Source: Mycolicibacterium pulveris
GTDB taxonomy: Bacteria; Actinomycetota; Actinomycetes; Mycobacteriales; Mycobacteriaceae
Length of the DNA stretch: 64,000 bases
Direction: 5' to 3'
NCBI RefSeq assembly: GCF_010725725.1
Contig: NZ_AP022599.1
Span: 434,001 to 498,000 of the forward strand
In this document: piece after piece, positions 1-8,263 of the stretch
Numbering within the stretch: position 1 is the stretch's first letter
Layout: the number at the start of each line of letters is the position of its first letter
Made by a program: the position numbers and the translations under genes
The notes under the pieces: model-generated
What the model saw: the letters and a program-made list of their open reading frames with translations, nothing else
Database searches by the model: none
Told to the model about the DNA's origin: nothing

Positions 1-610
1 CGGAGACCACGACCGTGGCCTCGGTGAGCTCCGGACGGTCGCCGGCCACCGCGGGTTCGCGCTTGGTGATCTTCGTCGCATTCTCGGCCTGGGCGGGTAC
101 CTCGACGCTGACGACCTCGCCGGCGCCCGCGCTCGGCGCGGCCTCCACCGCGCCGGGGCGCACGGTGATGACCGCGAGCTCACCGGTGGCCTCGGCCTCC
201 ACGGTGTAGGCGCCACCGAAGATCGAGTGAACGGCCCTGCCGCCCTCCTTGACCTCCACCACGTCGGTCAGCACGCCCGCGCCGGTCCGCGCGGCCAGCC
301 GCCCGGCGATCTCCTTGCCGTCGGCCGTGGCCGCCAACAGCACCGCGGCCGGGCTGGCCGACTCGACCAGCGACGCCAACACGTCCACGTACGGGGTGAT
401 GAGGTAGCTCTCCGCGTCATCGGACTCGGCCGTGTAGATCTTGGCCGCGCCGGCCTCTTTGAGCCCCTCGACGAGCGGCTCGGCGGTGCCCGGCTTGCCC
501 ACCACGACGGCGGACGGCTCACCCAGAGCGCGGGCGGCGGTGATCAGTTCAGCAGTGACCTTCTTGAGGGCACCGTCGGCGTGCTCGACGAGCACAAGTA
601 CTTCTGCCAT
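1..610 (-). CDS. etfA: Electron transfer flavoprotein alpha subunit (3' part cut by window edge)
   Basis: The reading frame starts at the ATG at 610 and runs off the left edge, so only about 203 N-terminal residues are present. The N-terminus MAEVLVLVEHADGALKK and the blocks ALGEPSAVVVG and VLTDVVEV are typical of the EtfA N-terminal domain; the FAD-binding C-terminal domain lies outside the window. EtfA with EtfB accepts electrons from acyl-CoA dehydrogenases in fatty-acid oxidation. It lies 30 nt downstream of etfB on the same strand, the usual operon order, and corresponds to M. tuberculosis Rv3028c. A purine-rich GGAGAAAG sits upstream of the start at wide spacing. Confidence 0.93.
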   Translation of the reverse strand, partial: MAEVLVLVEHADGALKKVTAELITAARALGEPSAVVVGKPGTAEPLVEGLKEAGAAKIYTAESDDAESYLITPYVDVLASLVESASPAAVLLAATADGKEIAGRLAARTGAGVLTDVVEVKEGGRAVHSIFGGAYTVEAEATGELAVITVRPGAVEAAPSAGAGEVVSVEVPAQAENATKITKREPAVAGDRPELTEATVVVS

Positions 611-640
611 GAGTTTCTGTGTCTTTCTCCGAAGTCGGGA

Positions 641-1432
641 CTAGATGATTTTTTGAGCAACCAGGTACTCGGCGATCTTGGTGCCGCCGTCGCCTTCGTC
701 GGTGACCTTCTCGCCGGCCGTCTTCGGCGGCTTCGGGGTCGAAGAGAGCACCTTCGAACCCGCGTTCTCGACACCGACCTCGTCGGGCTCGACGCCGATC
801 TCGGCGAGCGTCAGCTTGGTCACTTCCTTCTTCTTGGCGGCCATGATGCCCTTGAAGGAGGGGAAGCGCGGTTCGTTGATCTTCTCGTTCACGCTCACCA
901 CGGCAGGCAGCGGCGCCTCAAGCGTGAAGACGCCGTCATCGGTCTCGCGCTCGCCGACGACCTTGCCGCCCTCGACCGTCACCTTGCGCAGGTGGGTCAG
1001 CTGGGGCAGGCCGAGGTACTCGGCCACGATGGCCGGGACCGCGCCCCCGACACCGTCGGTGGATTCGTTGCCGGCGATGACGAGCTCGGTGCCCTCGATG
1101 GTGCCCAGCGCGCGGGCCAGCGCCCACCCGGTCTGCACCATGTCGGAGCCGTGCATGCCGTCGTCGACGAGGTGGACCGCCTTGTCGGCACCCATCGACA
1201 AGGCCTTGCGGATGGCCTCGGTGGCGCGCTCGGGTCCGGCTGTGAGCACTGTCACAGTGCTCTCGCCGCCCTCTTTCTCCTTGATCAGCAGCGCTTCTTC
1301 GACAGCGCGCTCGTTGATTTCGTCCAGCACGGCGTCGGCGGCCTCACGGTCGAGGGTGAAATCACCATCGGTCAGCTTGCGCTCTGACCATGTGTCTGGG
1401 ACCTGTTTGATCAGGACCACGATGTTCGTCAT
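641..1432 (-). CDS. etfB: Electron transfer flavoprotein beta subunit
   Basis: This 263-residue protein begins MTNIVVLIKQVPDTW and carries the EtfB adenine-nucleotide region with the segment ELVIAGNESTDGVGGAVP. Length and sequence fit EtfB (Rv3029c). With EtfA it forms the heterodimer that passes electrons from beta-oxidation dehydrogenases to the membrane ETF dehydrogenase. It is the first gene of the etfB-etfA operon. An AAGGAGG lies about 13 nt upstream of the ATG, a long spacing. A perfect inverted repeat at 1506-1521 lies in the promoter region and may be a regulator site. Confidence 0.95.
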   Translation of the reverse strand: MTNIVVLIKQVPDTWSERKLTDGDFTLDREAADAVLDEINERAVEEALLIKEKEGGESTVTVLTAGPERATEAIRKALSMGADKAVHLVDDGMHGSDMVQTGWALARALGTIEGTELVIAGNESTDGVGGAVPAIVAEYLGLPQLTHLRKVTVEGGKVVGERETDDGVFTLEAPLPAVVSVNEKINEPRFPSFKGIMAAKKKEVTKLTLAEIGVEPDEVGVENAGSKVLSSTPKPPKTAGEKVTDEGDGGTKIAEYLVAQKII

Positions 1433-1505
1433 GAGTCTGGTTCGTCCTCCTTGAAGAGACCGGGCGGCCGGCCTGCATTACCACGTTTGAAGCAACAAAC
1501 ACCAT

Positions 1506-1521
1506 GTTACTAGCGAGTAAC
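1506..1521. promoter_or_regulatory. Perfect inverted repeat upstream of etfB (candidate operator)
   Basis: GTTACT-AGCG-AGTAAC is a perfect 6+6 inverted repeat with a 4-nt spacer. It lies 74 nt upstream of etfB and about 108 nt upstream of the divergent methyltransferase gene. Size and symmetry suit a TetR-type repressor, plausibly one controlling fatty-acid oxidation; the regulator identity is not known from the sequence. Confidence 0.5.
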
Positions 1522-1628
1522 TTACGGTGGTTCGCAGGAACACAATAGCGGGTCGAAGCTTGCGTTCTAGCAGCACGTAGGCGTTGAACCGTTCGCCTGC
1601 GCGCCGATAGGGGTTAGCCTGCCTTGCA

Positions 1629-2399
1629 ATGAGCGCATTCGTCACCGGCGGTCCAGACCTGCCCCTCACCGGGGAACGCACGGTTCCGGGCCTGCCGGAG
1701 GAGAACTACTGGTTCCGCCGCCATGAGGTCGTGTACCGGCGGCTGGCCGAGCGCTGCGCGGGCCGAGATGTCCTCGAAGCGGGCTGCGGCGAGGGCTACG
1801 GCGCCGACCTGATCGCCGATGTGGCGCGACGCGTAATCGGTCTGGACTACGACGAATCGGCGGTCGCCCACGTCCGGGCGCGCTATCCCCGGGTCGAGAT
1901 GCGCCATGGCAACCTGGCCGAGCTGCCCCTCGCCGACGCCGAGGTCGATGTGGTCGTCAACTTCCAGGTGATCGAACACCTTTGGGACCAAGGACAATTC
2001 GTCGCCGAGTGCCTGCGCGTGTTGCGCCCCGGCGGCGCCCTGCTGATGTCGACGCCCAACCGCATCACGTTCTCACCCGGTCGCGACACCCCGGTCAACC
2101 CGTTTCACACCCGCGAACTCAATGCGGCCGAACTCACCGAACTGCTGACGACGGCCGGGTTTCGGATGGAGCGCATGTGCGGGGTTTTCCACGGCCCGCG
2201 GCTGCTCGAACTCGATGCCCGCCACGGCGGTTCGATCATCGACACCCAGATCGCCCGCGCGTTGGCCGACACACCCTGGCCGACCGACCTGCTCGCCGAC
2301 GTTGCGTCGGTGCGCACCGACGACTTCGACCTCATCGACTCCGCGGAACGCAACATCGACGACAGCCTCGACCTGGTGGCAATCGCGGTGCGGCCGTGA
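1629..2399 (+). CDS. SAM-dependent methyltransferase of the MGLP cluster (Rv3030-like)
   Basis: A 256-residue class I methyltransferase. Motif I is VLEAGCGEGYGAD at residues 48-60, followed by GLDYDESAV and the post-motif VVNFQVIEHLWDQ; LRVLRPGGALLMSTPN is the typical beta-5 region. Position and length match M. tuberculosis Rv3030, in the cluster for methylglucose lipopolysaccharide synthesis, where sugar O-methylation is needed; the exact substrate is not shown here. Its stop overlaps the GTG start of the GH57 gene (GTGA), so the two are translationally coupled. TAGCCT eight nt before the ATG could be a -10 for leaderless transcription. Confidence 0.88.
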   Translation: MSAFVTGGPDLPLTGERTVPGLPEENYWFRRHEVVYRRLAERCAGRDVLEAGCGEGYGADLIADVARRVIGLDYDESAVAHVRARYPRVEMRHGNLAELPLADAEVDVVVNFQVIEHLWDQGQFVAECLRVLRPGGALLMSTPNRITFSPGRDTPVNPFHTRELNAAELTELLTTAGFRMERMCGVFHGPRLLELDARHGGSIIDTQIARALADTPWPTDLLADVASVRTDDFDLIDSAERNIDDSLDLVAIAVRP

Positions 2400-3919
2400 G
2401 TACGTCGCCGGCCGGTGCCCCGGCTCCGGGGATGTTCACGCTTGTGCTGCACACGCATCTGCCGTGGCTAGCCCATCACGGCCGCTGGCCGGTCGGCGAG
2501 GAGTGGCTCTACCAGTCGTGGTCGGCGGCCTACCTGCCGCTGATGCGTGTGCTTCGCGGGCTGGCCGCCGAAGGCCGTCGTCACGTGGTGACGCTGGGCA
2601 TGACACCGGTGGTCACCGCGCAACTCGACGACCCGTACTGCCTCACCGGCATGCACCACTGGTTGGCCAATTGGCAGCTGCGCGCCCTGGAGGCGACGAC
2701 GCTCGGAGCACCGTTGCGCCAGTTCGGAGTTCGCGAGCTGGCCGAAACCGAACAGGCGATCACCGACTTCGAGACGCTGTGGGCCCACGGTGGTAGCCCG
2801 CTGCTGCGTGAGCTGATCGACGCCGAAACCATCGAGTTGCTCGGCGGGCCGTTGGCGCACCCGTTTCAGCCGCTGCTGCATCCGCGGTTGCGCGACTTCG
2901 CGTTGCGTGAGGGTCTCGCCGACGCCGCGCTGCGCTTCGCGCACACCCCGCGCGGCATCTGGGCGCCCGAATGCGCGTATGCGCCGGGCATGGAAAACGA
3001 CTATGCCGCAGCAGGTGTCGGGCATTTCATGGTCGACGGGCCGTCGCTGCACGGTGACACCGCGCTTGGCCGCCCGGTGGCCGGGTCGGATGTCGTCGCA
3101 TTCGGCCGTGATTTACAGATCAGCTACCGGGTGTGGTCGCCCAAGTCGGGCTATCCCGGCCACCCGGCATACCGCGACTTTCACACCTATGACCACACCA
3201 CCGGTCTGAAGCCCGCGCGGGTGACCGGGCGCCACGTCGCCTCCGACGACAAGGCGCCCTACGACCCGCAGCGCGCCGACCGCGCAATCGACCACCACGT
3301 CGCCGATTTCGTCGATCTGGTGCGCCGTCGGCTCCTCGAGGAGAGCGAACGGATCGGCAGGCCCGCACACGTCATCGCCGCTTTCGACACCGAGCTGTTC
3401 GGGCACTGGTGGTATGAGGGTCCGGTGTGGCTGCAGCGGGTGCTGCGGGCACTGCCGCAGGCCGGGGTGCGGGTGGGCACGCTGTCCGACGCGATCGCCG
3501 ACGGTTTCGTGGGTTCGGCCGTCGAATTGCCGCCCAGCTCATGGGGTTCGGGTAAAGACTGGCATGTGTGGGCCGGTGAGAAGGTCAGCGATCTGGTCCA
3601 GTTGAACAGCGAGGTCGTCGACACCGCGCTGTCCACTGTGGACAAGGCGCTCGGCGAGACCAGCCCTCGTGATTTCGTCGCCGATCAGATCCTTCGCGAG
3701 ACGTTGTTGACCGTATCCAGCGACTGGCCGTTCATGGTGAGCAAGGATTCGGCCGCCGACTATGCGCGCTACCGCGCGCATCTGCACGCCCACGCCACCC
3801 GCGAGATCGCCGATGCGGTGGCGTCGGGCCGGCACGAGCACGCCAAGCGGCTGGCCGAGGGATGGAACCGCGCCGACGGGCTTTTCGGCGCGCTGGACGC
3901 CAGGCGGTTGCCCCGATGA
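2396..3919 (+). CDS. GH57-family glycoside hydrolase / glucan branching enzyme (Rv3031-like)
   Basis: I start this gene at the GTG overlapping the previous stop, giving 507 residues, close to the 526 of Rv3031; the frame is open further upstream but only as a shadow of the methyltransferase. GH57 landmarks are HTHLPW (residues 19-24), WAPECAY with the probable catalytic nucleophile E192, and AFDTELFGHWW with the probable acid D331. GH57 branching enzymes form alpha-1,6 links in alpha-1,4-glucans. In mycobacteria this gene is assigned to MGLP synthesis with the following glycosyltransferase. Confidence 0.93.
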   Translation: MSTSPAGAPAPGMFTLVLHTHLPWLAHHGRWPVGEEWLYQSWSAAYLPLMRVLRGLAAEGRRHVVTLGMTPVVTAQLDDPYCLTGMHHWLANWQLRALEATTLGAPLRQFGVRELAETEQAITDFETLWAHGGSPLLRELIDAETIELLGGPLAHPFQPLLHPRLRDFALREGLADAALRFAHTPRGIWAPECAYAPGMENDYAAAGVGHFMVDGPSLHGDTALGRPVAGSDVVAFGRDLQISYRVWSPKSGYPGHPAYRDFHTYDHTTGLKPARVTGRHVASDDKAPYDPQRADRAIDHHVADFVDLVRRRLLEESERIGRPAHVIAAFDTELFGHWWYEGPVWLQRVLRALPQAGVRVGTLSDAIADGFVGSAVELPPSSWGSGKDWHVWAGEKVSDLVQLNSEVVDTALSTVDKALGETSPRDFVADQILRETLLTVSSDWPFMVSKDSAADYARYRAHLHAHATREIADAVASGRHEHAKRLAEGWNRADGLFGALDARRLPR

Positions 3920-3936
3920 AGACCCCCTCCTTCGTG

Positions 3937-3993
3937 GGCGAGCGTGCGTGTCCGAGGCCGACACGCCGTAGATCGGCCGAACTTCACGCACGT
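3937..3993 (-). repeat. Dispersed intergenic repeat, copy A
   Basis: A segment of about 57 nt whose reverse complement matches 5290-5349 over most of its length, including the blocks GTGCGTGAA, CGGCGTGTCG and GACACGCACGCTCGC. It lies between the GH57 and GT4 genes. With copy B it forms an inverted pair flanking the GT4 gene. The internal GTGTC/GACAC pairing can form a hairpin. Confidence 0.8.
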
Positions 3994-4037
3994 CCACTAC
4001 TTGCGTGTGAGCCCACGCGCCGAACTGAGGACATCGC

Positions 4038-5279
4038 GTGAAGGTCCTCATGGTGTCTTGGGAGTACCCGCCGGTGGTCGTCGGCGGCCTCGGCCGCCAC
4101 GTCCACCACCTGGCCACGGCACTGGCTGCGGCCGGACACGAGGTCGTCGTGCTCAGCCGTCGTCCCAGCGACACCGATCCAAGCACCCACCCCACGACCG
4201 ACGACGTCAGCGAGGGTGTGCGCGTCATCGCCGCCGCACAGGACCCGCACGAGTTCGAGTTCGGCAGCGACATGATGGCCTGGACGCTGGCGATGGGGCA
4301 TTCGATGGTGCGCGCCGGGTTGGCCATCAAGGGCACCGACACCGAACCCTGGAAGCCGGACGTCGTTCACGCACACGACTGGCTGGTCGCGCACCCGGCG
4401 ATCGCGCTCGCCGAATACTTCGATGTGCCACTGGTTTCCACCGTCCACGCCACCGAGGCGGGCAGGCACTCCGGTTGGGTGTCGGGGCGGATCAGCCGCC
4501 AAGTGCACGCGGTGGAGTCCTGGCTGGTGCACGAATCCGACTCGCTCATCACGTGTTCGGCGTCGATGAGCGACGAGATCACCGAGCTGTTCGGTCCGGG
4601 GCTGGCCGAAACCCGGGTGATTCGCAACGGAATCGACGTCGCGCGTTGGCCGTTCGCGCCTCGACGGCCGCGCCAAGGCCCGGCGCGGCTGCTGTATCTG
4701 GGCCGGCTCGAGTACGAGAAGGGTATTCACGACGCCATCGCGGCGCTGCCCCGCATCAGGCGCACCCATCCGGGCACCACGCTGACCATCGCCGGCACCG
4801 GGACCCAGCAGGCGTGGCTCGTCGAGCAGGCCCGAAAACACAAGGTACTCAGGGCCACATCGTTCGTCGGCCACCTCAACCACGACGACCTGGTCAACCT
4901 GCTGCACACCGCGGACGCCGCCGTGCTGCCCAGCCACTACGAACCGTTCGGCATCGTCGCGCTGGAGGCCGCGGCCACGGGCACCCCGTTGGCGACCTCC
5001 AACGTCGGCGGCCTGGGCGAGGCGGTGATCAACGGCCAGACGGGGGTGTCCTATCCCCCGCGGGACATCGCGGCCCTGGCCAACGCGGTCCGCACCGTGC
5101 TCGACGACCCGCAGGCCGCGCAGAAGATGGCCGTCGCCGCGCGCGAACGCCTCACCTCCGATTTCGACTGGGACGCGGTCGCCGAGGAGACCGCCCAGGT
5201 GTACCTTTCGGCCAAACGCGCTGAGCGCCAACCACATCGCAGGCGCCCCATCATCGAGCACGCGCTCCCCGACCGCTGA
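4038..5279 (+). CDS. GT4 alpha-(1->4)-glucosyltransferase (Rv3032-like)
   Basis: A 413-residue GT-B glycosyltransferase; Rv3032 has 414. The N-terminal MKVLMVSWEYPPVVVGGLG carries the glycogen-synthase-like GGLGRH loop. The C-terminal domain has the retaining-GT motif EPFGIVALE with the E-x7-E pair E302/E310. Rv3032 is known to elongate alpha-1,4-glucan used for MGLP and glycogen-like polymers, consistent with the GH57 and methyltransferase genes upstream. The start ATG is 118 nt after the GH57 stop. It is flanked by inverted copies of a dispersed repeat. Confidence 0.94.
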   Translation: MKVLMVSWEYPPVVVGGLGRHVHHLATALAAAGHEVVVLSRRPSDTDPSTHPTTDDVSEGVRVIAAAQDPHEFEFGSDMMAWTLAMGHSMVRAGLAIKGTDTEPWKPDVVHAHDWLVAHPAIALAEYFDVPLVSTVHATEAGRHSGWVSGRISRQVHAVESWLVHESDSLITCSASMSDEITELFGPGLAETRVIRNGIDVARWPFAPRRPRQGPARLLYLGRLEYEKGIHDAIAALPRIRRTHPGTTLTIAGTGTQQAWLVEQARKHKVLRATSFVGHLNHDDLVNLLHTADAAVLPSHYEPFGIVALEAAATGTPLATSNVGGLGEAVINGQTGVSYPPRDIAALANAVRTVLDDPQAAQKMAVAARERLTSDFDWDAVAEETAQVYLSAKRAERQPHRRRPIIEHALPDR

Positions 5280-5289
5280 CACCGCCGCC

Positions 5290-5349
5290 GCGAGTGTGCG
5301 TGAACTCGCGGGAAATGACGGCGTGTCGCCCTCTGACACGCACGCTCGC
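5290..5349 (+). repeat. Dispersed intergenic repeat, copy B (inverted relative to copy A)
   Basis: About 60 nt beginning GCGAGTGTGCGTGAACTCGC and ending GACACGCACGCTCGC. It matches the reverse complement of 3937-3993 and lies just after the GT4 gene, between convergent genes. CGGCGTGTC and GACACGC inside it can pair. Confidence 0.8.
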
Positions 5350-5384
5350 GCACAAGGCGCGTCGGGCCCACGCGCCAAGCAGGT

Positions 5385-6122
5385 TTAGCGCGACGCTTTC
5401 TTGCGCTCGATGTCGGCCAGCGCCGCGGCCAGCTCGGCGCGCTGGGCCGCCGAGGTCTCCCACGCCAGTCGCCGGTTCTTGACCACCTTGGCGGGTGCGC
5501 CCACCGCGATCGAGAAGTCCGGGATCTCCCCCTTGACCACCGCGTGCGACCCGAGCACGCAGCCGCGCCCGATCGTGGTGTTGCGCAGCACGGTGACCTT
5601 GGTCGCGATCCAGGTGTCCGGCCCGATGCGCACCGGGCCCTTGACGATGCCCTGATCCTTGATCGGCACGTTGATGTCGTCCATCTTGTGGTCAAAATCA
5701 CAGATGTAGACCCAGTCGGCCATCAGCACCGAATCACCCAGCTCGATGTCGAGGTAGGTGTTGATGACGTTGTCGCGGCCGAGCACCACCTTGTCGCCGA
5801 ACCGCAGCGAACCCTCGTGACAGCGGATCGTGTTCTTGTCGCCGATATGGACCCACCGCCCGATCTCCATCGTCGACAGCTCGGGGGTGGCCTGGATCTC
5901 CACGCCCTTGCCGAGGAACACCATGCCGCGGGTGATGATGTGAGGGTTGGCGAGCTTGAACTTCAACAACCGCCAATAGCGCACCAGATACCACGGGGTG
6001 TAGGCGCGGTTGGCCAGCACCCACCGCAACGACGCCATCGTCAAAAACCTTGCCTGGCGCGGGTCTCGCAGCCGCGACCCCCGCCAGCGCTTGTGCAGCG
6101 GAGCGCCCCACATGGTCGTCAT
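5385..6122 (-). CDS. Left-handed beta-helix acyltransferase (Rv3034c-like)
   Basis: The chosen ATG (6122, MTTMWGAPLHKRWRG) gives 245 residues; the longer frame upstream would overlap the divergent lipoprotein gene. The middle contains hexapeptide-repeat segments (IGRWVHIGDKNTI, LGDSVLMADWVYI, IGPDTWIATKVTV, IGRGCVLGSHAVV) typical of left-handed beta-helix acyltransferases. The substrate is unknown; association with the MGLP locus makes acylation of the methylglucose polysaccharide a reasonable inference. It is convergent with the GT4 gene. H37Rv Rv3034c is annotated longer (about 300 residues), so the start is somewhat uncertain. Confidence 0.85.
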   Translation of the reverse strand: MTTMWGAPLHKRWRGSRLRDPRQARFLTMASLRWVLANRAYTPWYLVRYWRLLKFKLANPHIITRGMVFLGKGVEIQATPELSTMEIGRWVHIGDKNTIRCHEGSLRFGDKVVLGRDNVINTYLDIELGDSVLMADWVYICDFDHKMDDINVPIKDQGIVKGPVRIGPDTWIATKVTVLRNTTIGRGCVLGSHAVVKGEIPDFSIAVGAPAKVVKNRRLAWETSAAQRAELAAALADIERKKASR

Positions 6123-6216
6123 GGCCGCAAAGCCTACGCCAGCACGTTCGCCCCGAACGGTTACCCTCACGTGGGCTTCACGAACTGCCCCACGGACTTC
6201 ACAACGGAAGGACCCG

Positions 6217-7503
6217 GTGTTGCGGCGACTGACCGTGCTGGTGTCGACGACGCTGATCACGGCCGCGTTGGCCGGGTGCGGCAGCACTGACTCGTGGGTG
6301 AAGGCACATCCGGCCGAGGGCTGGCCGGCGCAGTACGGCGACGCGCGCAACAGCAGCTACGCGCCGACGCCCGGCGCCGACGCGCTGCGCCTGGAGTGGA
6401 CCCGCTCGGTCAAGGGCGATCTGTACTCCTCGGTCGCGCTGGGCAACGACGGCTACTCGGGGCTCAACGCACAGACCCCCGCCGGCTGCTCGCTGATGGT
6501 GTGGGAAGCCGACAACAACGCCCGCCAGCGCTGGTGCACCCGGCTCGTGCAGGGCGGCGGCACCGCCAGCCCGCTGCTGGACGGGTTCGACAACCTCTAC
6601 ATCGGCCAACCGGGCGCCATCCTGTCCTTTCCCCCGACACAGTGGATCCGCTGGCGCAAGCCCGTGATCGGAATGCCGACCACACCCCGGATTCTGGCGC
6701 CCGGGCACCTGCTGGTGGTCACCCACCTCGGCCAGGTGCTGGTGTTCGACGCCCACGAGGGCGTCGTCGTGGGAACGCCGCTGGACCTGGTGGCGGGCAT
6801 CGACCCGAAGGACTCCGAACGCGGGCTGGCCGACTGCCAACCGGCCCGCGCCCGCTGCCCGGTGGCCGCCGCGCCGGCATTCACGCCGACGCCCGGGCTC
6901 ATCGTGCTGGGCCTGTGGGAACCCGACGCCGACGCGCCGATCCTCGTCGGGTTGCGGTACCGGCCCGACCAGACCCCGCTTCTGACCCGCGAATGGACCA
7001 GCGACGCCGTCGGCGGCGGCCCGTTGGCCAGCCCCGTCTTCTCCGCGGACGGCTCGACTGTGTACGTCAACGGCCGCGACGAGCAGCTGTGGGCGCTGAA
7101 CTCCGCCGACGGCAGCCCGAAGTGGTCGGTTCCGTTGGATTACCTAGCGCAGACGCCGCCCTCGGTGTCGCCGGACGGGCTGATCGTCGCCGGCGGCGGT
7201 CCCGGCGCGAAGCTGGTCGGCATCAACGACGCCGGCGACAAGGCCGAGGTGAGCTGGGCCCGCGACGACGTCACCACGCTGTCGACGGCCAGCCAGGCGG
7301 GTCCCGACGTGGCCTACACCGTGGTCCGAGACGGCGAGGACGGCCTGGCGCTGATGGTGTTCGACCCCGCCGACGGACACACCGTCAACCGCTACCCGCT
7401 GCCTCGGGGCACCGGGTGGCCCGTCGGCGTCTCGATCGGCAAGGACCGCCGCGTCGTCACCGCGACCAGTGACGGGATGGTCTACGGGTTCGCGCCCGCT
7501 TAG
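6217..7503 (+). CDS. PQQ-like beta-propeller lipoprotein (Rv3035-like)
   Basis: The GTG at 6217 follows GGAAGGA and opens a lipoprotein signal, LRRLTVLVSTTLITAALAG then CGS, with lipobox LAGC. The 428-residue protein is rich in propeller-blade segments such as GSTVYVNGRDEQLWALNSA and DGSPKWSVPL, the PQQ/WD40-like repeat. It should be anchored on the outer face of the membrane. Function is unknown. Its stop overlaps that of the convergent downstream gene by 3 nt. It corresponds in position to Rv3035 but appears longer. Confidence 0.86.
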   Translation: MLRRLTVLVSTTLITAALAGCGSTDSWVKAHPAEGWPAQYGDARNSSYAPTPGADALRLEWTRSVKGDLYSSVALGNDGYSGLNAQTPAGCSLMVWEADNNARQRWCTRLVQGGGTASPLLDGFDNLYIGQPGAILSFPPTQWIRWRKPVIGMPTTPRILAPGHLLVVTHLGQVLVFDAHEGVVVGTPLDLVAGIDPKDSERGLADCQPARARCPVAAAPAFTPTPGLIVLGLWEPDADAPILVGLRYRPDQTPLLTREWTSDAVGGGPLASPVFSADGSTVYVNGRDEQLWALNSADGSPKWSVPLDYLAQTPPSVSPDGLIVAGGGPGAKLVGINDAGDKAEVSWARDDVTTLSTASQAGPDVAYTVVRDGEDGLALMVFDPADGHTVNRYPLPRGTGWPVGVSIGKDRRVVTATSDGMVYGFAPA

Positions 7504-8195
7504 AGCGCCAGCATGGGCGCGACGACCGTACGCGGCACCGACGCCTGCACCGGTCCCGCCGAGTCCGGCAGCAACGAGCCCTGCGTGAAGAAGAAGATCA
7601 GCGCGTCGTCGGTCAACGCGAAGTGCTGGTAGTTGGCCGGGTCCTTGCCGGCGCCCGGCGACGCGGGCACGACCGTGCCGTACTCGTTCTGCAGATACCG
7701 GTCGACCTCGGGGTAGATCACCTCGAGCGGATCGCTGTCCGGTTTGAACAAGGTGTCGAACGTGATCGGCGCCTTCTTGCCGACGTCCCAGTTGAACGCC
7801 TGGAAGAAGGTTTGCGGCTGCACCCCGCCGACGTTCTGCCACACGGTGAACACCAGGCTCCTGGTGCCCGCGTCCGGCGGGCCCGAACGATAGCTGGTGC
7901 CGGTGGCGTCCAGTTCGTAAGGCAGGTTGTACGAGTCGGGCATTCCCGCGACGTTGACGAAGCCGTCCCGGGTCTGGGTCAGATAAGCGACCACCGGCGC
8001 GGGATCCGGATAGTCGTTGGGGAACGTGAAGTCGAGCTGGTAGGTCGGCCCCTCGGCGTGCACCCGGCACACCTGGTCGGCGTCCACCACACCACCGAGG
8101 TCTTGGCAGGCGGTCTGCGCCGATGCCACCGGTGAACCGATGGCGCCGACGACGACACCCGCTGCCAGCAGAGCAGTCATTGAGAGTGTGCGCAT
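7500..8195 (-). CDS. Secreted DUF3298-type protein (TB22.2/Rv3036c-like)
   Basis: Starting at the ATG at 8195, preceded by AGGATG, the 231-residue protein has a cleavable signal MRTLSMTALLAAGVVVGAIG with ASAQ as cleavage region. The mature part includes DFTFPNDYPDPAPVVAYL and APITFDTLFKPDSDPLEVIY, the latter like the DUF3298/RsiV C-terminal region. It matches the secreted antigen TB22.2 (Rv3036c), for which cell-wall esterase activity has been reported as I recall; I see no clear GxSxG motif here. The frame is open further upstream but without signal-peptide character. Confidence 0.88.
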   Translation of the reverse strand: MRTLSMTALLAAGVVVGAIGSPVASAQTACQDLGGVVDADQVCRVHAEGPTYQLDFTFPNDYPDPAPVVAYLTQTRDGFVNVAGMPDSYNLPYELDATGTSYRSGPPDAGTRSLVFTVWQNVGGVQPQTFFQAFNWDVGKKAPITFDTLFKPDSDPLEVIYPEVDRYLQNEYGTVVPASPGAGKDPANYQHFALTDDALIFFFTQGSLLPDSAGPVQASVPRTVVAPMLAL

Positions 8196-8263
8196 CGTCG
8201 GACATCCTTGCAGCCGGCCCCGGCACCCACGCCGGCGCGTCAAGAACCAGGGTACGTAACCGC

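Noticed and set aside
1609..1628. IdeR box before the Rv3030-like gene
   Set aside because: GGTTAGCCTGCCTTGCA shares only part of the iron-box consensus and lacks the symmetrical half.
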